Positions 1 through 9,308 are shown, counted from the stretch's first letter. The stretch: DNA of 64,000 nt from Gottschalkiaceae bacterium SANA (GCA_036323355.1 AP028876.1:992001-1056000); one strand, 5' to 3'. Notes: generated by a model from the sequence alone, not told the origin. Made by a program: numbers and translations.

Positions 1-240
1 GATTATTTAGAGGAACATTATAAACAGGTATTTGATAAAACCTACGAGAGTTTGATGGTTGATCGGGAGACAAACCCCAACCTTAAATTAGAAGATTTGG
101 AGCGATTGTTGGATAGCTTGTATATTCGCATGGGTGATGATCAAGGTGGACGCGGCGATATAATGGATGCGGCTAACAGTGCAGAGATTGCTGCGGTGGA
201 AATTGTCATTCACGATTGGAAAGAAGAAGGAAAAAAATAG
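1..240 (+). CDS. C-terminal part of an unrecognised protein (5' end outside window)
   Basis: The frame is open from base 1 to the TAG at 238-240, giving at least 79 residues. A TTG-ATG pair at 52-57 could be read as a start, but no good ribosome binding site precedes it and the frame continues upstream, so I treat it as the tail of a longer gene. The visible part is acidic and looks helical (a leucine-rich stretch LKLEDLERLL, then ANSAEIAAVEIVIHDW). No family is recognised. It ends 12 bases before the MATE exporter gene and may be cotranscribed with it. Confidence 0.6.
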   Translation, partial: DYLEEHYKQVFDKTYESLMVDRETNPNLKLEDLERLLDSLYIRMGDDQGGRGDIMDAANSAEIAAVEIVIHDWKEEGKK

Positions 241-252
241 GAGAATGCGAAG

Positions 253-1596
253 ATGAATAAGGATTTTGTAAAAAGATTGTTATCGATTGCGGTGCCTGTT
301 ACCTTGCAAAATCTGATTGCATCTTCATTGAATCTGGTGGATACCATTATGATTGGTTCTCTGGGTGAGGGGTCAATTGCCGCGGTCGGTTTGGCCAATC
401 AATTTTTCTTTTTGTTTCATTTGTTAATCTTTGGTACATTGAGTGGAATGACGGTTTTCATTGCGCAATTCTGGGGTAAAAAAGATTTACCGAATATCCA
501 TAGCACCCTTGGATTGGGTTTGACCATTGCATTGATGGGGACTGCGGTATTTGCCAGCCTGGGATGGTTGGCGCCTCATTTGGTTTTGGGTTTTTATTCC
601 AAGGATCCAGAAGTGATCCGGCTGGGTAGCCAGTACTTACGAATTGTGGTGTTCTGTTATTTGCCCACAGCCCTTTCCTTTGCATTTGGATTCTCATCCC
701 GCTCGATTGGGAATGCAAAACTGCCGATGATTGTGAGTATGATTGCCCTTGGAAGCAATACACTTTTGAATTATTGCCTAATATACGGGAATTTTGGATT
801 TCCGCAGTTGGGGGTGCAGGGGGCGGCAATTGCAACAGCAATTGCTCGTTGGATGGAGTTTTTCCTGATAATCATCTTGATGAAGCGTCAGGGGAGTCCC
901 TTATTGACGAAGATTTCGGCCTATTTTTCATATTCGAAGGAATTTGTGTTGACGGTCTTAAAGACATCTGGTCCCGTCATTTTCAATGAATTTTTGTGGG
1001 CGCTAGGCATGACCTTACACATGGTTGCCTATGCCCATATTGGCACCCAAGCGGTGGCGAGTATTCAAATTGCCAATACCATTAATGGACTGTTTATTGT
1101 CTTTGGATTTGGTGTTGCCAATGCTTGTGCGGTAATCCTAGGTAACACCCTGGGAGAAGGAAAAATTGAAGAGGCAAAGCAGGAGGGCCGTTGGTTCCTG
1201 ATGATTGCCTGCTCGGTGGGTCTTGTTCTGGGCGCGGTTCTGTTCTTCAGCAAGCCATTTGCACTTCAGTTCTATACGGTACAAAATGATACCCTGCAAA
1301 TTGCTAGTGGTTTGCTGACAGTAATGGCGATTTCTATGCCCCTTCGCATGATGAATGCGACGACCATTGTTGGCGTACTAAGAAGTGGTGGCGACACGCG
1401 ATTCGCTTTGCTTGTTGATGTGGGCTCGGTTTGGTTTGTGGGAACGGCATTGGCCTTTTTTGGTGCTTATATTCTTCATTGGCCGATTGTCTGGGTTTTT
1501 GCGCTGGTTAACCTGATGGAGGTTACCAAGACAGCGGTGGGTCTGCCACGGGTTTTGACCAACCGATGGGCAAAGAATCTGGTGGATGAATTATAA
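253..1596 (+). CDS. MATE family multidrug/Na+ efflux protein
   Basis: A 447-residue inner-membrane protein with about twelve hydrophobic segments in two similar halves, roughly residues 10-190 and 235-435, as expected for the multi-antimicrobial extrusion family (usual length 440-470). The N-terminus carries the family-typical pattern of PVTLQNLIASSLNLVDTIMI, and the second half carries the matching GPVIFNEFLWALG. MATE proteins export cationic drugs or metabolites in exchange for Na+ or H+. The ATG at 253 follows an AGGAG at about 240-244. It is followed by a bidirectional terminator at 1641-1680. Substrate cannot be told from sequence. Confidence 0.9.
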   Translation: MNKDFVKRLLSIAVPVTLQNLIASSLNLVDTIMIGSLGEGSIAAVGLANQFFFLFHLLIFGTLSGMTVFIAQFWGKKDLPNIHSTLGLGLTIALMGTAVFASLGWLAPHLVLGFYSKDPEVIRLGSQYLRIVVFCYLPTALSFAFGFSSRSIGNAKLPMIVSMIALGSNTLLNYCLIYGNFGFPQLGVQGAAIATAIARWMEFFLIIILMKRQGSPLLTKISAYFSYSKEFVLTVLKTSGPVIFNEFLWALGMTLHMVAYAHIGTQAVASIQIANTINGLFIVFGFGVANACAVILGNTLGEGKIEEAKQEGRWFLMIACSVGLVLGAVLFFSKPFALQFYTVQNDTLQIASGLLTVMAISMPLRMMNATTIVGVLRSGGDTRFALLVDVGSVWFVGTALAFFGAYILHWPIVWVFALVNLMEVTKTAVGLPRVLTNRWAKNLVDEL

Positions 1597-1640
1597 GGTT
1601 AATTAATGAACGAGAATTAAAAATAACGCGATCAGTAATA

Positions 1641-1680
1641 GAAAAAGAAGGATTTCCAATAATGGAAATCCTTCTTTTTC
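1641..1680. terminator. Bidirectional intrinsic terminator
   Basis: The arm AAGAAGGATTTCC is repeated in inverse as GGAAATCCTTCTT around a short AATAAT loop, with A-run on the left and T-run on the right. It lies between convergent genes (MATE on plus, MotB-like on minus) and can serve both. Confidence 0.85.
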
Positions 1681-2643
1681 TTAGTTTGATTGATCTGATG
1701 CATTTTCATCATTTGACGATGAAGCGATGCCCATCAATTGATCGGTACCATTGAGATATTCGTTGATCAAGTTTTGAAGGTTTGGATCCTTCAAGCCAAT
1801 GGCAATTTCTATCCGTCGGTTTTTCGCCCAAGCTTCTTCTGTTGCACTTGAGTCAATAGGGCGGTACTCCGAGTAACCAGAGGCTGCGATGTATTCGCCG
1901 TATTTACCTTCTAGGTTTGGATTGACGGAAGCCATATAGTCTGTAACAGCCGATGCGCGGTCTGTGGAAAGCTTTCGATTGGGACTCATGCCCGGTCGCT
2001 TATCCGTATGACCTTGAATCTCGATTACATCAATAAATTGTCGAATGGATTCATCATCCAGGATATTCTCGAAAGCATCTGCCAGTTTTCCAATCAATGC
2101 TTGGCCTTCTTCCGTAATTTCGGTCGAACTTGGCGCAAACAAGACGCTGCTGTTAAGAATGATGTTTCCGTTTTCTCCGATGGTAACAACTGAATCACCA
2201 TTGGATGTAAATCCACCTAATTCTTCTTCGATCGATTGCTTAACCGCTTCTAAAACTTCGAAGCGCAGGGCTGCCAATTGATCGAGTTTAACTCTTAGTT
2301 CGGCCAACTCTCGATTGGAATTGCCGATAATCTTTTGCTGTTCAGACATCTGAATCAAGGAAAGCTGTAGGATTCTTTGTCCTTCGTCGATCTCTGCGTT
2401 GAGCTCATCTAACTGATCTTCCAAGATCATCAATTCTTTTTTGGTTTCCTGAATATCAGCATTAGCTAATTGTAATTCTTCTTCTTTTGTTTTTAGATTG
2501 GTCCCAGTAATGATATTTTGAACATAAGATAGAAGCATGAGGAAAAAAAGAATCAAGGCGATTGTGGAGATCATATCTGTAAATGAGGGCCAAAAATTTG
2601 GTGCCTCTTCTGTTTCTCTAAAGTTTCTGCGTCGCATTTTCAT
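1681..2643 (-). CDS. MotB/OmpA-like peptidoglycan-anchored stator protein
   Basis: 320 residues. A short basic N-terminus leads into one membrane span at about 22-45 that begins FWPSFTDMIS; Asp23 sits where the proton-binding Asp of MotB/ZorB lies. Residues about 50-125 are predicted coiled coil (heptad-like, Glu/Gln/Leu rich). Residues about 150-290 form an OmpA-like peptidoglycan-binding domain with GHTDKRPG at 211-218 and NRKLSTDRA at 222-230. The start ATG at 2643 has GGAGTGA upstream. It lies 13 bases after the MotA-like gene and the two form an operon. No flagellar or chemotaxis gene is in the window, so this is a non-flagellar or orphan stator pair. Zorya ZorB is an alternative relative, but zorC/zorD are absent here. 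Confidence 0.85.
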   Translation of the reverse strand: MKMRRRNFRETEEAPNFWPSFTDMISTIALILFFLMLLSYVQNIITGTNLKTKEEELQLANADIQETKKELMILEDQLDELNAEIDEGQRILQLSLIQMSEQQKIIGNSNRELAELRVKLDQLAALRFEVLEAVKQSIEEELGGFTSNGDSVVTIGENGNIILNSSVLFAPSSTEITEEGQALIGKLADAFENILDDESIRQFIDVIEIQGHTDKRPGMSPNRKLSTDRASAVTDYMASVNPNLEGKYGEYIAASGYSEYRPIDSSATEEAWAKNRRIEIAIGLKDPNLQNLINEYLNGTDQLMGIASSSNDENASDQSN

Positions 2644-2656
2644 CGCTGATCACTCC

Positions 2657-3610
2657 TTACGCACTATGGACGTTGTCTGTTGATTCTTTCAGCGTATCCG
2701 TTAGGTCTGCAAAGCTGACATTCATCCGTTCGATATTGGTCTTCAAATGATGGTTGAATTCCGTCAAGTCCCGGGTGTTTTCCGAGAAAGTTTCCAAGGA
2801 TGCCGCAAACATGGATATTGCTTGCATCATTGCTTTTGACGACGTTTGAAGCTCATTCGTTGTCTTGGTCAATTGAAGAGTGGAATCCTCAGCCAAATGG
2901 ATTAAGTCATTTGATAATTGATCGCCGTAGCGGTCAAATACTTGTTGAACGGCTTGCGCCAGCATTTGATATTCTTCTTGCATGCGAGTGGAGTAGTCCT
3001 TTGCAACTACATTATCCAAATATGATTCGACCTCAACCAGCAGGGTTTCTCGTACAACGCCGATATTGGCGAAGGTGGTAAGAAAGGTTAAAATGACGGA
3101 GCCGGTAATACCGAAGAGAGAAGTGACAAAGGCAACGCTCATGCCTTGAACCGAATCAATCAAACCGGTGACGACACCTTCAACGTTGGTAAATTCCATA
3201 CCGCCGCCATTGCTTAACAAATTGACCAGCTCGCTGATGGAAAGGGTCAATCCGTAAAAGGTACCTAATAAACCTAAGATGATCATAATGGAAGTGGCTT
3301 GCTTGACAAACCGTTCTCCCAAAGCCAATGTGTTGTGTTCTTTGTTGAAGTATTTTTCAATAATGGCTTGGGTGTTGACATCGGGTCCGTTGGACTCCGC
3401 TGCTTTTCGATAATCCTCCGCAATTTTTGTTAGGACGATTTCGGAAAAATTAGGATTCTTTAATTTATGATTTCTATGGAAATCCCGACTGATTTTGCCG
3501 TAGCGATTTCTCACGAGAATCGTGGAAATAAATGCCAATAGAAATACCACGGCGATTAGTGTTATAATCGTTATGGCTACAGGGTTCAATTGTTGAATTA
3601 GGTCAAACAT
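2657..3610 (-). CDS. MotA/TolQ/ExbB-type proton channel protein with long cytoplasmic tail
   Basis: 317 residues. Three membrane segments are visible at about 10-33, 103-130 and 150-184; the second contains GLLGTFYGLTLSI and the third SVQGMSVAFVTSLFGI, matching the MotA/TolQ/ExbB core. After the last span there are about 130 residues of polar helical sequence rich in Gln, Thr and Asn, which probably form a coiled coil in the cytoplasm, longer than in TolQ/ExbB and reminiscent of ZorA. Ion flow through this subunit with the MotB-like partner downstream would drive a conformational change or rotation. ATG at 3610 follows AGGAGG. The energised target is unknown. Confidence 0.85.
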   Translation of the reverse strand: MFDLIQQLNPVAITIITLIAVVFLLAFISTILVRNRYGKISRDFHRNHKLKNPNFSEIVLTKIAEDYRKAAESNGPDVNTQAIIEKYFNKEHNTLALGERFVKQATSIMIILGLLGTFYGLTLSISELVNLLSNGGGMEFTNVEGVVTGLIDSVQGMSVAFVTSLFGITGSVILTFLTTFANIGVVRETLLVEVESYLDNVVAKDYSTRMQEEYQMLAQAVQQVFDRYGDQLSNDLIHLAEDSTLQLTKTTNELQTSSKAMMQAISMFAASLETFSENTRDLTEFNHHLKTNIERMNVSFADLTDTLKESTDNVHSA

Positions 3611-3658
3611 CTTTTTTCCTCCTTGGGATGACTCTAAACAAAGTCAAATTCTATCTCC

Positions 3659-3688
3659 ATAATACGGGTAGTTGGAAAGGGGTGTCAA
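3659..3688 (-). promoter_or_regulatory. Sigma-A promoter for the MotA/MotB-like operon
   Basis: On the minus strand TTGACA (3688-3683) and TATTAT (3664-3659) are separated by 18 bases, 49 bases upstream of the MotA-like start. Close to consensus. Confidence 0.65.
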
Positions 3689-3728
3689 ATACAGGGAAAA
3701 ACCCTTGTAAGCGTTATGAACACTATGG

Positions 3729-3757
3729 TTGAGCGCTTTTTAACCTGGATATACATA
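3729..3757 (+). promoter_or_regulatory. Possible promoter of the HAD-DUF1893 gene
   Basis: TTGAGC at 3729-3734 and TACATA at 3752-3757 have a 17-base spacer and lie 49 bases before the ATG. The match is moderate; the region is divergent with the minus-strand promoter at 3659-3688. Confidence 0.35.
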
Positions 3758-3806
3758 AAAAAGTTACAATTCGGACAAAGATATGCCATAAAAAAGGAGG
3801 ATATAT

Positions 3807-5039
3807 ATGGGAAAGTTCACAGGTTATTTAATAGTTTCAGATCTAGATGGCACCTTGTTAAATGAGGAACATCAGGTAAGTGAGAAAAACGCGGAAGCGA
3901 TTCGATATTTTATTGATAATGGCGGACGATTTACGGTTGCCACTGGGCGAATTCAAGAAGAAATTGAACCCTTCTTGGACGAGCTGATTATGAATGTGCC
4001 AGCCATAGTGTCCAACGGTGGAATGATCTATGATTTTAATTCTGACTTTATGATTATGGAACGATTTTTGCCTCACAAAATCGAACAATTTGCACAGCAA
4101 GTGATGGATGACTTTCCACAGTCAGGGGTAATGACTGTTGTTAATGGTCAACTGACCATGGTTCGAGAGAATGAGATCTTTCGAAGGGATCCAGAGCTTT
4201 ATCGAACGTTTACGATACCGAGAAAGCAATTGTCTGAAATGGGCGAATCGTGGGCAAAGGTCTTGTTTTCTATAGGGGTGGATGAATTACCTCGATTCGA
4301 AGCCTATTTAAAGGAAGAGACTGATGAGGTTGAAATTGTCCAGTCATATGAAACCACCATTGAATTGTTGCCGAAAGGTGTTTCCAAGGGCGAGGCATTG
4401 GAATTTGTGATTCGTGGCTTGCGTATGGATCGGGAAAAGGTCTTTGTTCTGGGAGACAATATGAATGATTTTGCCATGCTTCAGACGGTGACCCATGGCT
4501 GGTGTGTTGAAAATGCCAACCCTCGACTGAAAGAGATTGCGGAGCGGGTGATGCCAGCGAATTCAGAATCGGCCGTTGCTGCCATGATAGAAGCCGTGGA
4601 AGAGATTGTCGATGCGCAAATCAAAGCGGACCAGGATTTTGCAATTTCCTATTTAAAGATGAATGATTGTGCGCTTGTTTTTGTTCGGGATGGTGATGTA
4701 TTGTTCGAGAGCCATAAAAAAGGAATCCGTCCTATGTATGAAGCTCTACTGTCAGAGGTGGATTTAACCGGTGCTGTTTTGGCAGATCGCGTGATTGGTC
4801 GAGCAGCTGCCATGTTGGCCTTATCAGTGGATATTCGATCCTTATTTACCTTTGTGATGAGTGAATCTGCTTTGGCCGTATGTAAAAAAGAAAAATTTTC
4901 GACATTCACTTATGAGGAATTGTCTCCCTTTGTCATGAATCGAAAGCAGGATGATCTTTGTCCCATTGAAAAATTATCTCAAGGAACCGATGACCCAGAG
5001 GCCTTGATGAACCGAATTGAAAAATTCTTAAGAAGCTGA
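3807..5039 (+). CDS. Cof-type HAD phosphatase fused to a DUF1893-like domain
   Basis: 410 residues. Residues 1-270 are a Cof/YidA-type HAD hydrolase: motif I SDLDGTLL (nucleophile Asp12, Asp14) and motif IV GDNMNDF at 216-222. Such enzymes dephosphorylate sugar phosphates or cofactors such as pyridoxal or flavin phosphates. Residues about 275-408 match the DUF1893 (TM1506-like) pattern: CALVFVRDG, ADRVIGRAAAML, SESALAVCKKE, FVMNRKQDD with CPIEKL. DUF1893 proteins have a cytidine-deaminase-like fold and no settled function. Free-standing Cof proteins are about 270 residues, so this is a real two-domain fusion in one uninterrupted frame. ATG at 3807 follows AAGGAGG. The stop lies inside its own terminator stem. 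Confidence 0.85.
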   Translation: MGKFTGYLIVSDLDGTLLNEEHQVSEKNAEAIRYFIDNGGRFTVATGRIQEEIEPFLDELIMNVPAIVSNGGMIYDFNSDFMIMERFLPHKIEQFAQQVMDDFPQSGVMTVVNGQLTMVRENEIFRRDPELYRTFTIPRKQLSEMGESWAKVLFSIGVDELPRFEAYLKEETDEVEIVQSYETTIELLPKGVSKGEALEFVIRGLRMDREKVFVLGDNMNDFAMLQTVTHGWCVENANPRLKEIAERVMPANSESAVAAMIEAVEEIVDAQIKADQDFAISYLKMNDCALVFVRDGDVLFESHKKGIRPMYEALLSEVDLTGAVLADRVIGRAAAMLALSVDIRSLFTFVMSESALAVCKKEKFSTFTYEELSPFVMNRKQDDLCPIEKLSQGTDDPEALMNRIEKFLRS

Positions 5040-5057
5040 GAAAATCAGCTTTTTTTT
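5034..5057 (+). terminator. Intrinsic terminator of the HAD-DUF1893 gene
   Basis: AGCTGA / TCAGCT stem with a short loop followed by seven or more T. The gene's TGA stop is part of the left arm. Confidence 0.8.
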
Positions 5058-5058
5058 A

Positions 5059-5087
5059 TTGACGAAGGTTCGATGCCATGATACGCT
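5059..5087 (+). promoter_or_regulatory. Sigma-A promoter of the RND efflux operon
   Basis: TTGACG (5059-5064), 17-base spacer, TACGCT (5082-5087). Transcription would start near 5094, which argues against the ATG at 5101 as start of the next gene and for the one at 5134. Confidence 0.5.
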
Positions 5088-5133
5088 GAATACATGAATA
5101 ATGAACAAGTGTTTACGATTGGGGATGAGCAGA

Positions 5134-6243
5134 ATGAGCAGTCAAAAGAGAAAAATCGGAGACGTGGTCCTTATGGTATTAGTCATAGGGCTTTTTACCT
5201 TGTCGGGATGCCAACCAGAACCCTTGGAAGAAACCATTCCAATGAGTGTTCGTGTAATTACCGCGGAAACTAAACTGGTTGAACACAGCTATCGTTACAT
5301 TGGTATGATGGATACAGAGAGTTTGCAAAAATTGAGTTTTCCTGCTAACGGAAAAGTAGATTCTATTGTGGTAACGGAAGGAGACCGGGTGGAAGAAGGA
5401 CAAATTCTGGCGACTCTTGATCCGGAAACCGTGCAATTGCAAGTGGATGCAAGCCGAGCCCAATGGGAGGCGGCACGCTCTCAATTTGAAAAGGCCAGTG
5501 CGGCTATGAAGTTTGCAAGAGAGACCTATGAAAAAATGGAAACTCTTTTCCAATCGGGAGCAGTTTCAGCCTTTGAGCGGGATCAAGCCAAGCTACAGCT
5601 GGATACTCTGATCGAAGATCGCGATTCGGCCTATCAGCTTTTTGAACAGGCCCAAGCTGGTTATTCGGGTGCAGGTAAAATTGCTGATGAAAGTGTTATT
5701 CGCGCAACGAATCCGGGTCATGTGGTTCGTGTATTGAATGAACCAGGAGAATTCGTAGGTGCAGGTTATCCCGTCATTATCCTCAGGGGTATTACAAGCC
5801 GCGTCAAACTCTTCGTCACCCAGGACCAAGTGGTTGATTTACAGGTTGGAAAGAATGCCCGATGCACCTTTGGTGATCAAGTTTGTACAGGGACGATCGA
5901 TTGGATTGCAGAAGTGCCGGATTCGGAAACCCTTACCTATGAGGTGCAGGTAAAATTGGAAGAATCGGACCTTCGCTTGGGAACCATTGTAAATGTGGAT
6001 CTGATATTGGAGCGGGTGCAGGTCATTCAAATCCCCATTCAAAGTATTATGAATGACGAGTCGGGTGACTATATCTATGTGGTGGAAGAGGGACTTATCG
6101 GAAAGAAAAATATTGTTCGTATGGAAATTGACAACACATTTGTCGAAGTGGAAGGGCTAGAAGCAGGAGATCAAGTTGTTGTTATGGGAATGGCTTATGT
6201 TGAAGAAGGACAGGGTGTATCTGTGCGGGAGATGGAAGAATGA
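5134..6243 (+). CDS. RND efflux periplasmic adaptor (membrane fusion) lipoprotein
   Basis: 369 residues from the ATG at 5134, chosen because GGGG lies about 9 bases before it; in-frame ATGs at 5101 and 5125 are alternatives. The N-terminus is a lipoprotein signal ending in LSGC, so the protein is probably lipid-anchored on the outer face of the membrane. The HlyD/AcrA pattern follows: barrel-sandwich segment KLSFPANGKVDSIVV, then DRVEEGQILATLD, an alpha-helical hairpin, and a second lipoyl-like half near AGYPVIIL. It overlaps the pump gene by ATGA (6240-6243), so the two are translationally coupled. It should link the RND pump to the cell exterior; no TolC-like gene is present, as expected for a monoderm. 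Confidence 0.88.
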   Translation: MSSQKRKIGDVVLMVLVIGLFTLSGCQPEPLEETIPMSVRVITAETKLVEHSYRYIGMMDTESLQKLSFPANGKVDSIVVTEGDRVEEGQILATLDPETVQLQVDASRAQWEAARSQFEKASAAMKFARETYEKMETLFQSGAVSAFERDQAKLQLDTLIEDRDSAYQLFEQAQAGYSGAGKIADESVIRATNPGHVVRVLNEPGEFVGAGYPVIILRGITSRVKLFVTQDQVVDLQVGKNARCTFGDQVCTGTIDWIAEVPDSETLTYEVQVKLEESDLRLGTIVNVDLILERVQVIQIPIQSIMNDESGDYIYVVEEGLIGKKNIVRMEIDNTFVEVEGLEAGDQVVVMGMAYVEEGQGVSVREMEE

Positions 6244-9200
6244 AACGAGGGATCATTGCAGGAGCCATTCAACGAAGACGAGTGACCATAACCCTTGTGA
6301 TTTTTTTGTTGATTTTTGGGTTTGTACGATATATTCAATTGCCAAAACAGGAATCCCCGGATATCAGTGTGCCTTATGCCATGGTGTATTGCGTATATCC
6401 CGGAGCGAGTCCAGATGATATTGAAACCATGGTTACTAAACGGATTGAGGATGAAGTCAGCGCTTTAGAGGGAATCGATAAATTGACATCACAATCGAAG
6501 AATTCGGTTGCAGTTATTGTGATCAAATTGAAGGAAAGCGTGAGTGACCAAGAAATTGATGAAACCTGGTCGGAGCTTCGTTGGCGGATGACCGATCTTC
6601 AAGCAGACCTGCCGGAATTCGCCTTGCCCATTGAAGTGAATACCGATTTGATTTCAACTGCAGGGATGTTAATATCTTTGTCGAGCACCCATTATACATA
6701 TGAGGAGATGGAGATCTATGCAGATCAGGTAAAGGAAGCATTGACTGCGATTGATGGGGTGAGTCGGTTTGAAATAACAGGCAAGCAGCAAGAGGAATTG
6801 CAGATTCTCGTTGATTTTAAGAAGATGAATCAATATAATCTCTCCTACGATCAGTTGTCGAAGTTGATTGTTGCATCGAATTTGGCAATTCCATCTGGCG
6901 TAATTGAAGATGAATACGGAAAAATTCAAGTGAGTGCAACAGGCATGTATTCGGAGCTTGACGAGATTGCGAATACCATTGTCTATGGTTCGCCGGATAG
7001 TGGTGCAATTGTTCGATTAAAGGATATTGCCGAGGTGAAATTTGTTCCTGCTTCTTCGAGCTATAAGGTGAAAGATGATGGCGTGCCTACCCTTTTGTTG
7101 ACGGGATACTTTGAGTCGGGTAAAAACGTGATTACCATTGGCGATACAGTCGATGCGACGATTGAAGAGCTCAAGTCCAATCTTCCGGAGGATTTGCGTT
7201 TTGATACCATTGTCTATCAGCCGAATGACGTGGAGACGGCAGTGAATGAATTTATGGTCAACCTAATTTTGGGGATTTTACTTGTTATTCTTGTTGTCCT
7301 TCTTGGAATGGGGCCTAGAAATGCAATTATTGTTTCCTTGGCGATACCTCTGTCTATTGCCCTGACCTTTTTGGGTATGGATGGCTTGGGTTTAAAGATT
7401 CATGAGATTTCCATTGCCTCTTTAATTATCGCATTGGGGATGCTGGTGGACAATGCCATAGTGGTTAGTGATGCCATTCAATTACGAATTGATGCGGGTC
7501 TAGATCGCCTTTCCTCTTGTGTGGATGGAGTAAAGGAGGTTGCGGTTCCGATTTTGACCTCTACCCTGACGACGATTGCGGCCTATGCGCCCTTCCTGCT
7601 TTTAAACAATACTGCGGGAAAATATATGCATGCCTTGCCATTGGTCGTGATGATGGCGCTTATTGCATCCTATGGCATAGCTCTCCTGGTGACGCCAACC
7701 TTTGCCTACCTGTTCTTTAAACCTAGCCATGCGCGGTTTAAAAAGAGCCGGGTGCGGGATTTTTATGGAAGACTATTGGACAGAGCCATGAAGCATCGGG
7801 GACGAACCCTGGCTTTGGTTCTGGTGGCAGCTATTGCCATTGGCAGCCTCGCTTTATTCTTGACCATGAGTGTATTTCCTTTTAAGGATACCGATTTATT
7901 GTATGTGGACATTTATTCAGAAGTTGATGGGGATCTGGCTCGTACGGAAGTGGTGTCAGATCAAGCGGTATCGATTATGAAGGCGTTTGATGAAGTAGGA
8001 AAAGTCAGCCAGGTGATTGGCGATGGATTTCCGAAATTCGCAACAACCTTGAGTCCACCAATTCGCTCGTCGGATTATTCGCAGGTTGTTCTTCGTTATT
8101 CTCTGGAGGCATCGAAAAACTTTGAGGATCAACAGGCTCTGGTCAATGGCTTGCAGCGGAAACTGGATCAAGAATTGGTGGGTGGACAAGCCTTCGTTCG
8201 TCAATTGCAGTTGGCAGAACCACGGGTTTATAGCGTATCGGTTAAATTGATTGGCGACGATTTGTCCGAGCTCGCACGTTCTGCAAAGGACGTACAGGAA
8301 ATACTCACTAAGATTCCTGGGTCTATTGAGGTGGGAAACAATGCGGTTAATCGAATCTACGAGTATTACTTGAATGTGGATACAGACCGTGCCGCCGCTT
8401 TGGGAATCATCAAGTACGACATTCAAAATGAAATGAATTTAGCCCTTAGAGGCCGAGATGTGTCGGTTTTTCGCCAAGAAGGCAGGGAATCGAATATCCG
8501 TCTGGCCAGCACCATGGAAACTCTTGATGATTTGGAAAACTTGGCAGTTTATTCTCAGATGACAGGAAATAAGATTTTACTTAAGCAGATTGCTGATGTT
8601 GAACTGAAGAGTGAATTGCCCATCATTCGTCATGAGGATCGGAAACGAATTGTTTCTGTTTATGCCAATGCAGCCAAGGGATATGATCCGATTTCTATAG
8701 AGAATCAGCTGGAAGCGGAATTGAATAAACGGGATTGGAATGGAATTGCCTTCTCCTATGACGGGGAGCGGGAATCTGTTAGCCGTTATTTTGGTGACTT
8801 AGTTCCCTTGGGATTATTGTCTTTGGCTCTGGTCTACTTGATTCTTTTGGTACAGTTCAATTCATTTTTACAGCCAGCCATTATTATGGCGACGGTGCCT
8901 TTGTCCTTGATTGGTTCTATTTTAGGCCTGACGATTTTCCGTCAACCCCTCTCTTTTACTGCCTTGTTAGGTATGGTATCCTTAATGGGGATTGTTGTAA
9001 ATAATGCAATCGTTTTGATCAATTTTATTAATTTTGAGCGGGCGCAGGGACACAATGTGCAAAAGGCATGCCGAGAGGCGGTAAATAAGCGAATTCGTCC
9101 GATTCTCTTGTCGACAACGACGACCGTAATTGGATTGATTCCGTTGGCGGTTGGGGGAAGCAATTTGTTTCAGCCTATGAGCATCGCTTTGATCTTTGGC

Positions 9201-9308
9201 CTTATGATTGCAACTGTGTTAACCTTGATTGTGATTCCCGTCGTATATAGTTTGATGGAGGAGAGAAAAGAGTGGCGAATTATGTCCAAGAAATCAGAAA
9301 GTATGTAG
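6240..9308 (+). CDS. RND family efflux pump (AcrB/HAE-like)
   Basis: 1022 residues, the normal length for an AcrB-type proton-driven exporter. One span near residues 14-30 is followed by a large extracellular porter domain, six spans at about 335-540, a second porter domain, and six C-terminal spans. The TM4 motif GMLVDNAIVVSDA places a proton-relay Asp at residue 404; AcrB has two adjacent Asp here while this protein has Asp-Asn. The second repeat carries GMVSLMGIVVNNAIVLI, the usual TM10 motif. It is cotranscribed with the adaptor and overlaps the Nudix gene by 37 bases. Substrate is unknown. Confidence 0.92.
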   Translation: MKRGIIAGAIQRRRVTITLVIFLLIFGFVRYIQLPKQESPDISVPYAMVYCVYPGASPDDIETMVTKRIEDEVSALEGIDKLTSQSKNSVAVIVIKLKESVSDQEIDETWSELRWRMTDLQADLPEFALPIEVNTDLISTAGMLISLSSTHYTYEEMEIYADQVKEALTAIDGVSRFEITGKQQEELQILVDFKKMNQYNLSYDQLSKLIVASNLAIPSGVIEDEYGKIQVSATGMYSELDEIANTIVYGSPDSGAIVRLKDIAEVKFVPASSSYKVKDDGVPTLLLTGYFESGKNVITIGDTVDATIEELKSNLPEDLRFDTIVYQPNDVETAVNEFMVNLILGILLVILVVLLGMGPRNAIIVSLAIPLSIALTFLGMDGLGLKIHEISIASLIIALGMLVDNAIVVSDAIQLRIDAGLDRLSSCVDGVKEVAVPILTSTLTTIAAYAPFLLLNNTAGKYMHALPLVVMMALIASYGIALLVTPTFAYLFFKPSHARFKKSRVRDFYGRLLDRAMKHRGRTLALVLVAAIAIGSLALFLTMSVFPFKDTDLLYVDIYSEVDGDLARTEVVSDQAVSIMKAFDEVGKVSQVIGDGFPKFATTLSPPIRSSDYSQVVLRYSLEASKNFEDQQALVNGLQRKLDQELVGGQAFVRQLQLAEPRVYSVSVKLIGDDLSELARSAKDVQEILTKIPGSIEVGNNAVNRIYEYYLNVDTDRAAALGIIKYDIQNEMNLALRGRDVSVFRQEGRESNIRLASTMETLDDLENLAVYSQMTGNKILLKQIADVELKSELPIIRHEDRKRIVSVYANAAKGYDPISIENQLEAELNKRDWNGIAFSYDGERESVSRYFGDLVPLGLLSLALVYLILLVQFNSFLQPAIIMATVPLSLIGSILGLTIFRQPLSFTALLGMVSLMGIVVNNAIVLINFINFERAQGHNVQKACREAVNKRIRPILLSTTTTVIGLIPLAVGGSNLFQPMSIALIFGLMIATVLTLIVIPVVYSLMEERKEWRIMSKKSESM

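Noticed and set aside
458-841. 127-codon minus-strand frame inside the MATE gene
   Set aside because: Proline/serine/glutamine-rich shadow with no start signal.
1681-3610. Zorya anti-phage system
   Set aside because: The ZorA/ZorB-like pair is present, but the neighbours are a MATE exporter and a HAD phosphatase; no zorC, zorD or zorE gene is visible on either side.
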